From positions 2,356,001 to 2,420,000 of the forward strand of contig NC_045131.1 of the NCBI RefSeq assembly GCF_007655135.1: a stretch of 64,000 nt of DNA. Direction: 5' to 3'. Positions 15,655-26,181 of the stretch are shown in pieces; the stretch's first letter is position 1, and each line of letters opens with the position of its first letter. The position numbers and the translations under genes are program-made. This DNA is from Punica granatum. Lineage: Eukaryota > Streptophyta > Magnoliopsida > Myrtales > Lythraceae. The notes under the pieces are model-generated. The model was not told the DNA's origin and searched no databases. It saw only the letters and a list, made by a program, of their open reading frames with translations.

Positions 15655-16085
15655 CATAACTCAAACAAAGTAGAAGCCCGTTTGTCTGTCTTGGGCTATT
15701 CATGCATTTGTGCAGTGTTTGTACTATGTTTTTATCTCTCTCTTTTTTTATCTTTTCTCTTTTTTTTTTTGTATGGGGCAGTTAGGAGAGGCAAAGTTAG
15801 TTATTTTGCTTCCATCTTTACCCTATTTGTTCTCTCCATTCTTTTAGGTGATTTTGGTCCAGAAATAGAAATAGATGGAAAGATTCTTCATTTTGAAATT
15901 ATCTTTGTATCTTCTGTGGGAGCATTTGGGATCTTCGGTAACCATGAAAAATCATATCCGCGATCAACATCCCGAATGCTAGTACTAGTACTCGATTGAA
16001 GAATACGGAGCTTCCTTTTACAGCCCATCTCTCTGCCTCAAAACTGTACGTTCAAGTCTGGCCACCTTTCATTTGTTACGTTTCT
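15655..16085. other. Convergent spacer between CDPK-A and CRTISO
   Basis: About 430 bases hold both 3' UTRs, with a T/C-rich run at about 15725-15772. There is no separate gene. Confidence 0.4.
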
Positions 16086-19000
16086 TCATGCCAACGAACG
16101 TAACCAACCCAGTAGGCTGAGGAGAGCGTTGTCCAACAGAGGAGACTTCTTCTCGAGCCCTGTCGGAAGAGAGGCAGCAAATTAGAAAATATACATTACA
16201 AACACCAGCAATGAGTCTAGCGAACGATATGCCAGGGCAATCAAGCACGGAAATGGTGCGCTTGATTTCAGCAACAACTCAGTTCATTTTAACCAATGAA
16301 TGTAGTGAGCCTCTGACTTACCGATATCGGCAGCTACCCGATGAGCACACATTACTCCGGAAAAGGCCACAGCTATGACACCTTGCCCGGGAAAGCAGCT
16401 GTCCCCAACGCAATACAAACTGTTTAGTCCCTGCAATATTTCAATTTTCCCGTGAAAGTCCAGTAGAGATATTCATTACTTAGTCTAATAAATACCCGAT
16501 TATGCGTTGGAGCCAATACCCGATTATGGGTTGAGCTAAAAGTTTAGCAATCCATAATTTTATTAATATAGATGTGTGCATATATACAGGCAGACTACAG
16601 AGGCAATAAATGCTAGATTGCTACCACCCTTTCTCCTCCCACCACTTTCTCAGTTTCCTTTTTTTTTTTTTTTTTTTCCTTTTTGGGGATAAATTGCTAC
16701 CACTACCTCTACTAATGCTTACCGTAGTATTGAATGGCATTCCTAGCAGGCCTTTAGGAGTATTTCGAGGCATCGGTCCGTAGGTTCCGCTCTGCCGAGC
16801 TAAGTATCTCCTGTGCGTCTTAGGTGTGCCCACCTGCCCATTTACGTTATAGCAAAAACTGACGAACAGCACAAAACAATAGCAAAATAAACACATTTAC
16901 CAGTAGAAAAATCCTTTTACTTAATGGTTCCGAAATAACAGATTGGGCCCTAGAGAGTCAAAGGCAACTTCATTCCAGCTCGATTTAGGTTTTAATCGGT
17001 TATGTACAGCTCCCGTACTGTATGAAAAGTTTGAGATTCACACTGCAATCATCAATTTTGCAAGACAACCCTTTCATTTAATAAAGTTTTATACGTCTAG
17101 AAAAGAAAGGGACAAACATTCTTCTCCCACAAAAAATTGGAATAAATATCTATCAGAATCAATCGTAAGAATTTTTATGAAATTGTCCATTACCACGAAG
17201 GAGAAGGCAATACCTCCACAAAAGTAATGGAAGACTGGAGACCTGGAAATAGCTTCTTTTCTAATCTCCTTATAATTTCATCTGCAACCTTTTCCTTTTT
17301 TGCCTCATATTCTTGCCGTGGGAGACCCTGTAAAAGGAATACCAAATTTGTGCATTCAGCTTTTGGGGGAGAGCTATAATGAAGTCTCTCGAGTGCATGC
17401 TAAATGTTGTTAGGACTAGCGCAGAAGCAATCTTTCTCAATTTAAGCACACAAACCTCCCAATCTTCGATGGAAGAAGTCGTGAATATGTGTAGTATATG
17501 GCGCCCTTCTGGAGCTAAAGACGGGTCCAGGACAGTTGGAATGCTTAAGAATATACTTCCATACGGCTCTTCCAATCTTGACCACGAATCCTACATGATT
17601 GAAGGAACACCAAGAAATAGAATTTTATGCAAATCATTATCAACTAAATATTCCGGTGAACCAGTATCCAAACAAGTACACTGACGCACCTCAAGAACAA
17701 AATGATGGCAATCTGTTTCTGGTGGCAAAACCTCAGCTTTCACCCCCATGTGGATGGATAGAAAAGACGGAGCCTTAACATACCGCTTTTGAAAATCCCT
17801 CTCTTCTTTCGGAAGGTTTTCTCCTTTCAACAACTTCCCTATGCCAAAAAATACATAATTTTTTTTAAAAAAAAATAACAATGATGATGACGATAAAGTC
17901 TAAAGAAAGGTCATCCTTAAGGACTGCAAGTACAATCAAGATCAAAGAAACTTTAAAAAGCATCCGTTGAAACTCACCAAATGTGTCCCATCTTGTAGCG
18001 TTAGATATTATTGTTTTAGCAAAGAACTGCCTTCCACCAGAGAGCCTGACTCCTACCTTCAAAATCGAGACTTTACAAATAATAAGCAAAAAATAGTGTG
18101 AAAATTTGAATTCACCTATCATTTTAATCCAAAATCACAAGTAGATTCCGGCACTCACAGCCTTCCCATTCTCGACAATGATATCAGTCACGTTTGCTCT
18201 GTACAGTATTTCACTCCCCTTATCAACTAACCCCTTCGCCAAGGATTTTGCAATTCCTCCAACACCTCCTACAGGGTAGTTAATTCCTCCAAAGTGCCTG
18301 TCACATAGGACCTGGTCCAAGAGATAGATAAGGAAGCGTGGCCTTTCTGTGATGAAGCAAGAAATGAGAATATATCTACAATAGATGGGGCTCCAGGAAG
18401 ACATCAGTTAAGAGCCTCACCATGCTTGCATTTATCATTGGAGTCTGGAGTGCGTTAACTGTGCTGACTATAAAACACTAGAAAATAGTCAAACAAGAAG
18501 ATTCATCAGAGAGTTATCAAAGTCATCGTGAAATTTTCATGAGCTTTGAAGAAGTACATGGAAGAACCTTTTTTCTTTTCCCCTTCTGTCTCACCTCGGC
18601 ATCAATGAAAGACAACAACTGGGGATCCTTGATGTACTTCCGAGCTATGTCTCCAGCATTCTGGGGTAGGTAATACGCTGCGACAGGTGGCCAAATTCCA
18701 TAACAATTAATATGAATCAGAAACTGCAGTTGTTTATAGATAGAGCTAAAATACACCCTCCATTCCTATCATCAGCATGCCCGATGCATAAAAGCAACGA
18801 AATGGTAATAAGCAGAATTAGTTACCAAGGGTTAAACATTCAATCGGCTTCTGAAAGAATTGTCCGAAAAGGTAGAGTGGCTCCTCGAGCGACTTTAGCT
18901 CCAGCGAGTTCAAGGCATTAAAGATCTGTCACATGCATGTAAAGGTTCTACGAGTAAGTCACAGAGGGATTCGACTTACAAGTACAAAGTCACTAAACAA

Positions 19001-20068
19001 AAAGTTTCAGTCATCACACTTGGTACAGACCTTCCAACACTCGCCATAGAATTTGAGTATCCCCCCCTTTTCATGTGGAAACTTGCTGATCAACTCTCCA
19101 ATAAATTCACCATACCCCCTGTGGACTTGAACAGAAAGGTCGTTTGGTAGATGGAAATGGACAGTCGTTGGATCAGGTATGACCTCCATCTTGCAACCAA
19201 CTGCCGCCAATGCTTGGGTTATCAAATTTAGGTTTCCCTGTGACAAGTCCTAGGCTTAGCTTCAGCAGACAAATATGGTAAGCATCATGTCTATGTTGTG
19301 CCGTTGAACACAGCTAACTGTGACTATTCCTTCAATATACTGCGATGTAATTCAAACTAGCCAAAGCCCATTTCATCAGCACAACAACATGATCATCATG
19401 CATAAACAGAATGGTAGAGTCCAGGGATTCAAATCGCAACAATGTTCTCTGAGACAAAAGCTATGCTTCGTATAATCTTCAAATAATCATCTAAAGAACG
19501 ATAAGACACGCATCAAGACATTCGGAGAGCCTACAAATTCCACAGAATAGCAAGTGAAGGAGCTGACCTTGTCACTGAAACCGAACATCACAGAAGACCC
19601 AACGTCGAAAGTATACCCGTCCCTCTCATAATACCCGGAGCTCCCACCAGGAATCACGTACTTCTCAAGAACAAGAATCCTAGCTCCCTTCACCGCGAGC
19701 TGAGTCGCGGCCACCAGCCCACCAATCCCCGACCCGATAACAATGGCGTCATAATAAGCCTCCCCGCTCAGTCCTCCCCTCTCCGCTGCCTTGTCCGGGC
19801 TCAGGACCGCCTGTGAACGGACCCTGGAGTTTGAGCTCCCGGGAGAAGCTCGAGCTCCCCAGCTGCTCTGGGTTCTGGGTTTGTGCCGGCCAAATAGGTG
19901 GGAGCTGCTGAGCTCCAAAAGGTGGGAACTTGAGACGTAGCAAGCATCAGCAACGCCGATGGGGCGGAGATGGGGAAGGCCGGGGCTCTGGGCGGTGGGT
20001 CTTTCTGGGTGAGCGGAGAACGGGGGACTGAGACAAAAGGATGAACAGAAGCAGAGCCGCTCGGCCAT
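16086..20068 (-). CDS. CRTISO: Prolycopene isomerase, chloroplastic (carotenoid isomerase)
   Basis: Thirteen exons keep phase: 20068-19568, 19237-19031, 18925-18826, 18677-18595, 18477-18421, 18311-18159, 18056-17978, 17838-17690, 17590-17456, 17327-17214, 16833-16723, 16430-16322, 16159-16086. They give 623 residues. A Ser/Pro/His-rich N-terminus of about 90 residues looks like a plastid transit peptide. The FAD-binding GxGxxG follows in [20 protein letters not shown], then [18 protein letters not shown], and the C-terminal flavin motif [25 protein letters not shown] converts poly-cis prolycopene to all-trans lycopene in the plastid, upstream of lutein and beta-carotene. No frameshift or lost motif is seen, so the gene looks intact. 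An alternative family member, all-trans-retinol saturase-like CRTISO2, is less likely given the near-continuous match to CRTISO. Confidence 0.94.
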
Positions 20069-20410
20069 GGCAGAGGAGAGAAAAGGAGAACTACCGGCAA
20101 CGGTTGGTTCTTTGTAGCATCAGCAAGAGCACAAAATGGGGCGGCCGTGGGAAGTGGACTGGAGTGAGTGGGGGATTTGATTGTCTGATTCCAAATTGCT
20201 GATTCCATTACCCGGACGATGAGAATCAGACAAAACCACAACAGTAAGACTGAAGAAGTAAGAGGGACAAAAGAAAAGGTTACAAACGGGATCATAAAAT
20301 CAAACTCGGGTCGGGTGATATAATGTCGGATGGGCTTTTGCTTTCTGGCCCAGCAGAGTTGACTCGGTCCAGCCCAACATGAATTTTGAGTTAAAATAAA
20401 AAGACAAAAG

Positions 20411-20482
20411 AGGGCCCAACCGGGATCGAACCGGTGACCTCTTGATCTGCAGTCAAATGCTCTACCACTGAGCTATGGACCC
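20411..20482 (-). tRNA. tRNA-Cys (anticodon GCA)
   Basis: On the minus strand the 72 bases start GGGTCCATAGCTCAGTGGTA and end with GGTTCGATCCCGGTTGGGCC plus CT. The acceptor stem pairs fully (one G-T), box A and box B are canonical, and the anticodon loop CTGCAGA carries GCA. There is no intron. Pol III stop runs TTTT (20406-20409) and TTTTT (20398-20402) follow on the same strand. CCA is not encoded, as expected for a nuclear gene. Confidence 0.97.
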
Positions 20483-20541
20483 GAATCTGATAGACACCCG
20501 TCCAACTGTTCCTAATGACAGCTCAACTCTCTAGACCAGTC

Positions 20542-20542
<1 letters not shown>

Positions 20543-20578
<36 letters not shown>
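20543..20578. repeat. Poly-C tract of 36 bases
   Basis: An unbroken run of 36 C, followed by a further C/T-rich stretch, 60 bases beyond the tRNA-Cys. A run of the same length is at 22743-22778. Confidence 0.9.
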
Positions 20579-20581
<3 letters not shown>

Positions 20582-20599
20582 CCCCTCTTTCGATTTTTT

Positions 20600-21193
20600 T
20601 TCCCCCCTCTTTTCTAACCAACGTGCATCACCTGATATTGAATCCGAGATATGAAAGCAGTTTACCCCCGATGGATTTCTGAGCCTTTTGTTGAATCCAA
20701 GAGATAAAAGAGTGGTTTAGAGTTCAATATTTACAAATGGAGAGAATCAACGATTGAATCTAAGAGAATTTTTAACGATTGAGTTTTTATTTACTTGAAT
20801 TAGTCGAAACTCATTAAATTTAAGAGATAAAGACATTATGTTCCCCAAATCATGGGGTAGTTATTAAGTTTGCCCCCAAACCTTCAAAATTTTCCATTGT
20901 GCTTCCAAGCTAATTGGAAAATAAGCACAGTAGCCCCTCTTACCAGACTCGGATACTTTTCTTGCTCCTATCTAAACGAACAATTTCAACTACTTTTTTT
21001 ATTTTTCTTTCATCAGACCTTCAATTTGGTGTCTTTGGAATTTTTATGCGGTGTGTATTACAGTCTAGAATCAATTAGAAGTCGAAACGAGAAGGAATGA
21101 TATCAAAACTTGGGATTGAAATTAAGATTTTGTCATAAAACTGGAAACTCTACTATGCAACTATTAAATCGTGCAATGAAATTGAGTGCCTAA
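20600..21193. other. AT-rich spacer without a gene
   Basis: No coding or RNA gene is seen. GAGATAAAA-like short motifs recur (20700-20830), which may be decayed repeat. Confidence 0.3.
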
Positions 21194-21381
21194 GAGTGCG
21201 TTTGGATTTAAAGTTGAGTTGAGTTGAGTTTTGGTTTAATTGGTTTGTAATGATTGTATTATTGAATTATGATAAAAAGTGTGAAAAAATAATGAATAGT
21301 TGAGAGAAAATAATGATTGTGTTGTTGAATTGAAGATAAATGGAGTTAAGTTGAAATTTTTTAAAAAAATAAACACACCCT
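21194..21381 (-). mobile_element. MITE family A, copy 1
   Basis: It starts GAGTGCGTTTGGATTTAAAG and ends near AAACACACCC, so its ends are imperfect inverted repeats. The interior has GTAATGATTGTATTATTGAA and the shared TGAATAGTTGAGAG block. It is the reverse complement of the copy at 44665-44975, shortened. Non-coding and AT-rich. Confidence 0.6.
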
Positions 21382-21410
21382 AAAATGATATAACTTCCTT
21401 ATTACCCTTA

Positions 21411-21667
21411 CATTCCATTTGGTTTCACAATCGGATTTTAATATTTTAATTTTACTCACTACACAACGAAAATTAACTCTTCAAAGTCAAAAAAGTGGAT
21501 CCCACATATAAACTCACATACAACTCCATTATACTCAATTTAATTTTTAATACTAAATTCTTTCAACTATCTATTACTTTTTCACACATTTTTTTCATAA
21601 TTCAACAATACAATCATTACAACTCAATCAAAACTCAATTCTACTCAACTCTAAAACCAAACACACC
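21411..21667. mobile_element. MITE family A, copy 2
   Basis: It begins CATTCCATTTGGTTTCACAA and ends AAAACCAAACACACC. Internal blocks such as AACTCACATACAACTCCATT and TTTTTAATACTAAATTCTTT match, in reverse complement, the copy at 55704-56040. It sits head to head with copy 1 only 30 bases away. Confidence 0.6.
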
Positions 21668-22354
21668 ATTAAGATCTAGCCAAATAGAAATTTAATGTCA
21701 ATAACAATCAGATAATCACAATAGTTACCCAATTTATAGTTTTCTCATTCTCGGTTAAAGGCGACTTTTTGGCGTATTATTTTCAGCCTTAAATTTTAAT
21801 ATAGTTAGACTAAAAGCTGTAAGGAAGTTATATAAGTTTTTAACAACACTCAATTTCACTGAGTAACTTAAGAGTTATTGCATTGTAAAGTCTTGGATTT
21901 TGTGAGAAATTGCTAATTTCAATCCCATTCCTTCTTGTTTTGAACTTGCAATTGTATCAAAACTGTAATGCTCCACGCAAGATTTATAAAGACACTAAGA
22001 ACACCTAATTGGAGATCTAATGCAAGAGAGAAATGTTGTGAAATTGGTGGTTTGGATAAGAAGAAAAAATGTACAAAAGAATGGCAAATTCGCCCTGTTA
22101 AAATTCTCTCAATTATGAATATTTATCCGTTCATAAATATCAGAACTCTAGACCGCACTTTAAACGAACGAGCATCGAAACCAACCCGCATTAAACCAAA
22201 GCAAACGGGACGCCCGACAATTGTTGTTGTTGTTGTTGTTTTTTTTTTTTATAATGAGCGACGCCCGACAATTGTTGCTTACAAGGCAAGTGATAAAATA
22301 TGCATTTTACGGTTAGCGGTTAGTACGTGCAAGAGAAGCTTTCGAGTGTGGGAC
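21668..22354. other. Spacer before the small membrane peptide gene
   Basis: AT-rich DNA without a convincing gene. It holds a pair of 17-bp direct repeats (see 22210-22277). Confidence 0.35.
22210..22277. repeat. 17-bp direct repeat pair flanking a GTT/T tract
   Basis: ACGCCCGACAATTGTTG occurs at 22210-22226 and exactly again at 22261-22277. The 34 bases between are GTT repeats, a T-run and ATAATGAGCG. Confidence 0.85.
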
Positions 22355-22395
22355 CACACGTGGCAGGCATGTGCAGCGGTGCCCTGCCACGTTTA
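22355..22395 (+). promoter_or_regulatory. G-box type motifs upstream of the 34-residue peptide gene
   Basis: ACACGTGGCA at about 22356 and TGCCACGTTT at about 22384 lie 150-190 bases before the ATG. CACGTG cores bind bZIP and bHLH factors such as those of ABA and light signalling. The motif is seen; its use is inferred. Confidence 0.35.
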
Positions 22396-22542
22396 ACCAA
22401 TGACGATTCTCATCCAGTCCCTCCGTCCTCCAAAATTTTCAAAATATCGCTCTTATCCGCACTTTATGCTCTCTCTCTCCCTCTCTCACTCTCACTCCCA
22501 GATCTGAGATTTTCAGGCGAGAGCAGATCGGAGACCAGACCA

Positions 22543-22647
22543 ATGGCGCTGAGGATCGTGTACGGCCTGGTGTTCCTCTCCTTCTCCTGCGCCTGCTTCA
22601 AGATCCTCCACCTCTTCCTCCGCCCCGTCTTCTACCTCACTTCCTGA
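22543..22647 (+). CDS. Short hydrophobic membrane peptide, 34 residues
   Basis: An ATG in good context (ACCAATGGCG) opens a 34-codon frame, MALRIVYGLVFLSFSCACFK followed by 14 more residues and TGA. Nearly the whole peptide is one hydrophobic segment with a basic residue near the start and another near the end, so a single-pass membrane microprotein is plausible. A promoter-like region with G-boxes and a CT-rich leader (about 22470-22500) precede it, and the local GC content jumps over the coding part. I do not recognise the family, and no function is claimed. It could also be a fortuitous open frame in the first exon of a longer transcript. Confidence 0.45.
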   Translation: MALRIVYGLVFLSFSCACFKILHLFLRPVFYLTS

Positions 22648-22741
22648 GCGAGCTCCCGCAGCGGCGGCGGAGGCGGATTGTTCTCTACTTCCGCCGCCGC
22701 CGCCAAATAGATTCGAGCTGAGATGGGTTGATGGGTTCGAC

Positions 22742-22742
<1 letters not shown>

Positions 22743-22778
<36 letters not shown>
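22743..22778. repeat. Poly-C tract of 36 bases, second copy
   Basis: An unbroken C36 run 95 bases beyond the stop of the 34-residue peptide, equal in length to the tract at 20543-20578. Confidence 0.9.
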
Positions 22779-22779
<1 letters not shown>

Positions 22780-23346
22780 ACGCTCTACTGCTATACCTTT
22801 TCTGTTCGTTTGTTTGTTTATTAAGATGTAATTAATCAAAGACAAAGATATTTGGTCCGGTCGGGTCGATTGCGCTTGTCTCTTTCATCTTCTTCTCTAA
22901 TTTGGATTTTCTTTTTTTATTTTCCCTTTCTTTTTCCTGGTGGGGCAATTGAGTTTGCCTCCGATTGGTTGCGTTGTGATGGGAGGGATTCTACATGTAA
23001 GAAAGCATATATATTGATGTGATATGATTAAAGTCCTCTTGCTTCTTTAGTTCTTTCTAATTTTGGTAATCACGCGTTCACCATGTGATTGAGACATGAC
23101 TTTGCGATTTATTTTATTTTATTTTTAGAGTACATAATTATAGACAGATACGCCTTCGAGGGATCTAAACTGACTTAACTGCGTCTAGACTCCATTATGG
23201 ATTAGTTAATGGATTGGTGTCTATTCCCTTGAGTAAAGTGATGGATCCTGAGTACTGAAAGAGTTTAATCCTATAATATAATGGGCCGAGTGGTTCAAAC
23301 TGAATGAGTTTAGTTATATTAGAGTTTTAAATATAAGCGTATACAC

Positions 23347-23391
<45 letters not shown>

Positions 23392-24609
23392 AGTCCATTA
23401 ATCCACGTCTGGTCAAGCTTGCAGCGGCGGTTACATTGCAGAGAGTGCTCGACTTGACCGCAATGCCATGTCGTTGCCATGTCAATGTGCGGTGCACCAG
23501 GGCAGTTGGGACGCCGTTTCTAGAAGAACAAGGGCAGTGGTTAGTCGCGACCCCTCGGCCCCATTAACCGGATTTACCCATTCCACCCACTCGGCCCACC
23601 TTATTAATTAACATTTTGTTTTTTCGGTAGGTGTTAATTTACATGTTTGACTCCTCTATAATCTGTAGAAAAAAGGCTGATAATTGACGTTCCATTTCCA
23701 TTGTCATTTTTCATTTACCAATGTAAAGGCAAAAATAAAACCAAAATGAGATCATATTTTCGAACCAAAATCCTTTCCTTTTGCGAAAGGATTTTGGTTC
23801 GAAAGTTAAACTTACCCAATGACGGTATGTACGTACTAAGATATAATCGATAATTCACATCCTATTGGAGTTAACATACGTATGGATGTTTGTTATTACA
23901 GTAAATACTTTTCGGCCATCAATGCTCTTATATAAGGAGAAGACTATAAAATGGTCGTGAATTAGGTGCCCCTATTTGCCCTCCCTTGTCGTGGGTATAC
24001 ATTTTTTTTTTTGGTGGAATGGGGCCGAAATCCAAGAAAAAATTAAATTACACGAGATTGGGTTTTGTGGATATAATTAAAAGTTGTTTAAGCAAGTGGT
24101 AGGTTGACAACAAATGTTTGCAGTAGCAGGATATGACCAGACATTTCCTTATAAAAGAATATCAACAAAAAGGAAGGTGGTAGTTAACAGGTTTCCAAAC
24201 CTCAAAAGGCAACCAATTAATTGAATGATTATCTTAACACTAAACTAAAAAGAAATGTTAATTAATAGAGAAATATTAATTAGTGGGGGAACACAAGACA
24301 CAGAAAAAGATAAGTCAGCCGCATCAGTAGGCCTAGAAAATTAGCAAAAACTAATTGGTTTTTGCATGAATTCAAAATTTACTGAAGCCAATTTTTTTTT
24401 TCATTCGAAACAGATTAATACTCAAAAAGGAGTAATTTTAACCAAATAGTCTGATAATACCTTTTAGGAACTTATCCAAAAAAATCTTACAAATTTTATC
24501 AAAAGAAAAAAAAAGAACTTAAGAAAAATAAACCAAGCGCAATCTTAAGAGATAAAGAAAAAAACTCCTCTTTTTTTTTTTGGCGTGCACATAGTATCCA
24601 AAAGTTTAA
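22779..24609. other. AT-rich spacer with a TA microsatellite
   Basis: No gene is seen. A (TA)n run occupies about 23352-23389. A 20-bp perfect hairpin lies at 23758-23804. Confidence 0.4.
23758..23804. repeat. Perfect 20-bp inverted repeat with a 7-base loop
   Basis: TTTCGAACCAAAATCCTTTC (23758-23777) is followed after CTTTTGC by its exact reverse complement (23785-23804). It is too short and too perfect for a typical plant miRNA precursor; it may be a transposon scar or a short palindrome. Confidence 0.85.
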
Positions 24610-24952
24610 GCTTGCGTTTAGTGTTTGGGTCGGATAAATTATCCAATTTAACTTGATTTTGTGCAATGATTATAAGTGTTAATAAATATATTGATATGTG
24701 ATAATATATATGTATATATATACAATGAAAGTAGGTGGTGAATTTATTATTTAAAAATGGTATGAAAAAAGTATAAGTGGGAAAGTAATATTATATGAAA
24801 GTTTAAAAATGGTTAGTAAAAAGTATGAGTGAGAATGTATTATTAAATGGAAGAAAAAGATAAAATAATTATTATTATATTGTTAAATTTATGAAAGAAT
24901 ATAATTGAGTTAAGTTGGATAATTATTCAAATACCAAACAAGACTAAGCCTA
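24610..24952. mobile_element. MITE family B, copy 1
   Basis: The left end AGCTTGCGTTTAGTGTTTGG and the reverse complement of the right end (GGCTTAGTCTTGTTTGGTAT) form imperfect terminal inverted repeats that continue inward through ATTATCCAA.TTAACT. AT-rich interior, no coding capacity. Most of it is duplicated in tandem downstream. Confidence 0.6.
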
Positions 24953-25455
24953 GTTTGGTATATGAACTTTTTTTTAACTCTACTTCACTTATCTTCAATT
25001 TAACAATACAATTATTATTTTTTCTCTTTCTGTAAATTTTTTTATCTTACAATTCAATTCAATGATCGTAAGTGTTAATAAATATATTGATATGTGATAA
25101 TATATATGTATATATATACAATGAAAGTAGGTGGTGAATTTATTATTTAAAAATGGTCTGGAAAAAGTATAAGTGAGAAAGTAATATTATATGAAAGTTT
25201 AAAAATTATTATAAAAAAGTATCAGTGAGGATGTATTATTAAATAGAAGAAAAAGATAAAATAACAATTATTATATTATTAAATTTATGAAAGAATATAA
25301 TTGAGTTAAGCTGGATAATTATTCAAATACCAAACAAGACTAAGCCTTATTTGGTATATGAATTTTTTTTAACTCTACTTCACTTATTTTCAATTTGACA
25401 ACACAATTATTACTTTTTCTCTTTCTGTAATTTTTTTTTATCTTACCATTCAATT
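24664..25455. repeat. 396-bp tandem duplication covering MITE family B
   Basis: Unit 1 (24664-25059) and unit 2 (25060-about 25455) run in parallel with only scattered differences, for example CAATGATTATAAGTG against CAATGATCGTAAGTG, both reaching the same AACTCTACTTCACTTAT block. The constant offset of 396 bases shows one direct duplication event. Confidence 0.85.
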
Positions 25456-25670
25456 CAATTATTAATACTTAATTCTATCAACTATTCATTACTTTTCTAC
25501 AGTTCAACAATACAATCATTACTTTCTCTCTACTATCCATTTTTTTCGATTTTTTTTCATAATTCAATAATACAATCATTATAATTTTAAATAAAATATA
25601 ATTATTTATAGTTAAAATTGAGTAGAATATAATAGAGTTAAAAAAAATTCATTTGCCAAATAAGGCCACT
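25455..25670. mobile_element. Right part of an AT-rich family A/B-type MITE
   Basis: It carries the family A blocks TTTTCATAATTCAATAATAC and ends with AAAAATTCATTTGCCAAATA, which is inverted relative to TTTGGTATATGAACTTTTTT at 24955. An outer element therefore probably spans from about 24953 to 25668, with the duplicated unit inside it. Confidence 0.45.
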
Positions 25671-26181
25671 TATAAAAGATAAAAGTCTTTCATTATTAAT
25701 TTTTTTATTAATAATACTTGAATTTGATAACTTAATTAAAATAAATAAACGTCTAATTCCTCGAACCAAAGCACTCCTCGTTGCCTGGGGAAAAGATTCT
25801 TTACGCTTCCAATGATAGTCAAAGTCACCACGGACGAACCATTAAAACGAGAAAATAAAAAAGGAAAAAAAAAGGCGGAAAAGGAAAAAAGAAGGGGGCC
25901 GCCCACATTTTAAATTAGTGTTCAGTATTTGTCATTGACCAAAAACCAATCAGACTGGTTCTATGTTCTTGCCCTTGATTTCTCCCTCAAAGGCTATCGA
26001 ATCTTCTTCCCTATACCCCTTCTCCTATGTGTGATCGCCATGGATCTTGTGACAACAGCCGACGAATCTTCTCCAGCAGTGGACGAAGATCGATGGGAGC
26101 CTGAATCTTAACGTTTTTGGGATTCTGGGCCGGGGAAGAGAGAGAGAGAGAGAGAGAGAGGTTGAGCATTTGCAGATATAT
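25671..26181 (+). other. Upstream region of the small KKVRFAEDVVEP gene
   Basis: No separate gene is supported. A purine-rich run at 25850-25900 and a GA microsatellite at 26138-26160 precede the ATG at 26182. A short upstream frame (26041-26111, starting MDLVTTADESSP) could act as a uORF. Confidence 0.35.

Noticed and set aside
23352..23389. TA run considered as an origin or matrix-attachment site
   Set aside because: It is a plain microsatellite; similar runs occur at 44466 and 62562.
23758..23804. Hairpin considered as a miRNA precursor
   Set aside because: The stem is only 20 bp and fully paired with a 7-base loop, which does not fit a plant pre-miRNA.
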